DNA from: Lachnoanaerobaculum saburreum DSM 3986
GTDB lineage: Bacteria; Bacillota; Clostridia; Lachnospirales; Lachnospiraceae
NCBI RefSeq assembly: GCF_000185385.1
Contig: NZ_GL622296.1
Location: forward strand, 2,077,252-2,141,251
Length of the DNA stretch: 64,000 nt
Direction: 5' to 3'
The notes beneath the pieces were generated by a model that saw only the letters and a program-made list of their open reading frames with translations, did not search any database and had not been told where the DNA came from. Below, piece by piece: positions 63,704-64,000 of this stretch; the first letter of the stretch is position 1; the number at the start of each line of letters is the position of its first letter. The position numbers were made by a program, and so were the translations under genes.

Positions 63704-64000
63704 CTAATTTTTTTCTAAGTTAATCGCATTCAGACTTATTTTCAAAAGCTCCTCCACCTCATCCTTTGGAATCTGCAATCGCTCTGACAGCTCCTCTAGG
63801 GTAGCTTCTTTGCCGATATCCGATGCCAATGCACTTGAAACATCCATCAGTTCATTTATCCTGTCGGCAAGTTTGTTTGAGGCATCCTTTTTACTTTTTT
63901 CCTCATCTGCAATTTCGTTCAATCTTTTTTCCACTCTTGACTTTATCTGAGATTTCAAATCTCCATGACTGTACTCCATTACCGCCATAGTAAGTGCCAA
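63704..64000 (-). CDS. partial sigma-70-like protein, C-terminal part
   Basis: The last ~98 residues of a gene that begins beyond the window edge. The final part, LASDIGKEATLEELSERLQIPKDEVEELLKIS, reads as a sigma-70 region 3 helix-turn-helix; the preceding MAVMEYSHGDLKSQIKSRVEKRLNEI segment resembles the end of region 2 in small sigma-like proteins of Lachnospiraceae. There is no region 4, so it is probably not a complete sigma factor. Assignment is moderate. Confidence 0.55.
   Translation of the reverse strand: MALTMAVMEYSHGDLKSQIKSRVEKRLNEIADEEKSKKDASNKLADRINELMDVSSALASDIGKEATLEELSERLQIPKDEVEELLKISLNAINLEKN

Overview
The window reads as one contiguous piece of an AT-rich, low-GC Gram-positive chromosome, most likely an anaerobic Lachnospiraceae/Clostridia member. 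The inference rests on gene content: a type III glutamine synthetase, a PPi-type phosphofructokinase, a fused single-chain PurL, the cmk-ispH-S1 order typical of Clostridia, a C_GCAxxG_C_C protein, a class A RNase P RNA and strong AGGAGG ribosome sites. I see no rRNA, tRNA, transposase, phage gene or CRISPR array.

Left end (1-12.7 kb): argG faces leuDC, which is divergent from a LysR regulator. Then come a HAD phosphatase overlapping glnA (type III), a two-gene unit of a TDT-family transporter and a C_GCAxxG_C_C redox protein, a COG2509 flavoprotein, a D-Ala-D-Ala carboxypeptidase, and a PAP2 phosphatase whose promoter is followed by a perfect inverted repeat. A YoeB/RelB-type toxin-antitoxin pair (12.7-13.2 kb) sits at the edge of the next block.

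Capsule locus (13.3-32.9 kb, all minus strand, read right to left): a CpsB phosphatase, CpsC/CpsD kinase pair, LCP ligase, an unrecognised exported protein and a CapD/PglF-type dehydratase form the conserved head. A terminator-like hairpin follows. The serotype-like body holds an aminotransferase, initiating sugar transferase, four glycosyltransferases, a Wzy polymerase, a TupA-type ATP-grasp protein, a CapA-like protein, a Wzx flippase, a UDP-glucuronate 4-epimerase and a UDP-glucose dehydrogenase. Together they describe a Wzy-dependent, peptidoglycan-linked polymer, probably started by an amino-dideoxy sugar and containing uronic acids that may carry amide-linked amino acids.

Between 33.3 and 38.6 kb an orphan OmpR-type response regulator faces a four-gene envelope cassette (FG-GAP-like lipoprotein, DUF3160 lipoprotein, membrane-anchored CapA-like protein, TlpA/ResA-like thioredoxin lipoprotein) with its own consensus promoter. 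rnpB follows at 38.7-39.0 kb.

Right end (39-64 kb, all minus strand) is housekeeping: pfp, purL, lysC, a BaiN-like flavoprotein, cmk, ispH and an S1 protein, ended by a terminator; then CPBP protease, an isolated cbiG and a small unknown gene; then plsX-acpP-rnc-smc-ftsY-ilvA-clc-dapA-dapB-tmcAL. Many genes overlap by 1-8 bases, so translational coupling is common. Several starts were moved inward from the longest reading frame because the ribosome site lies inside the longer version.
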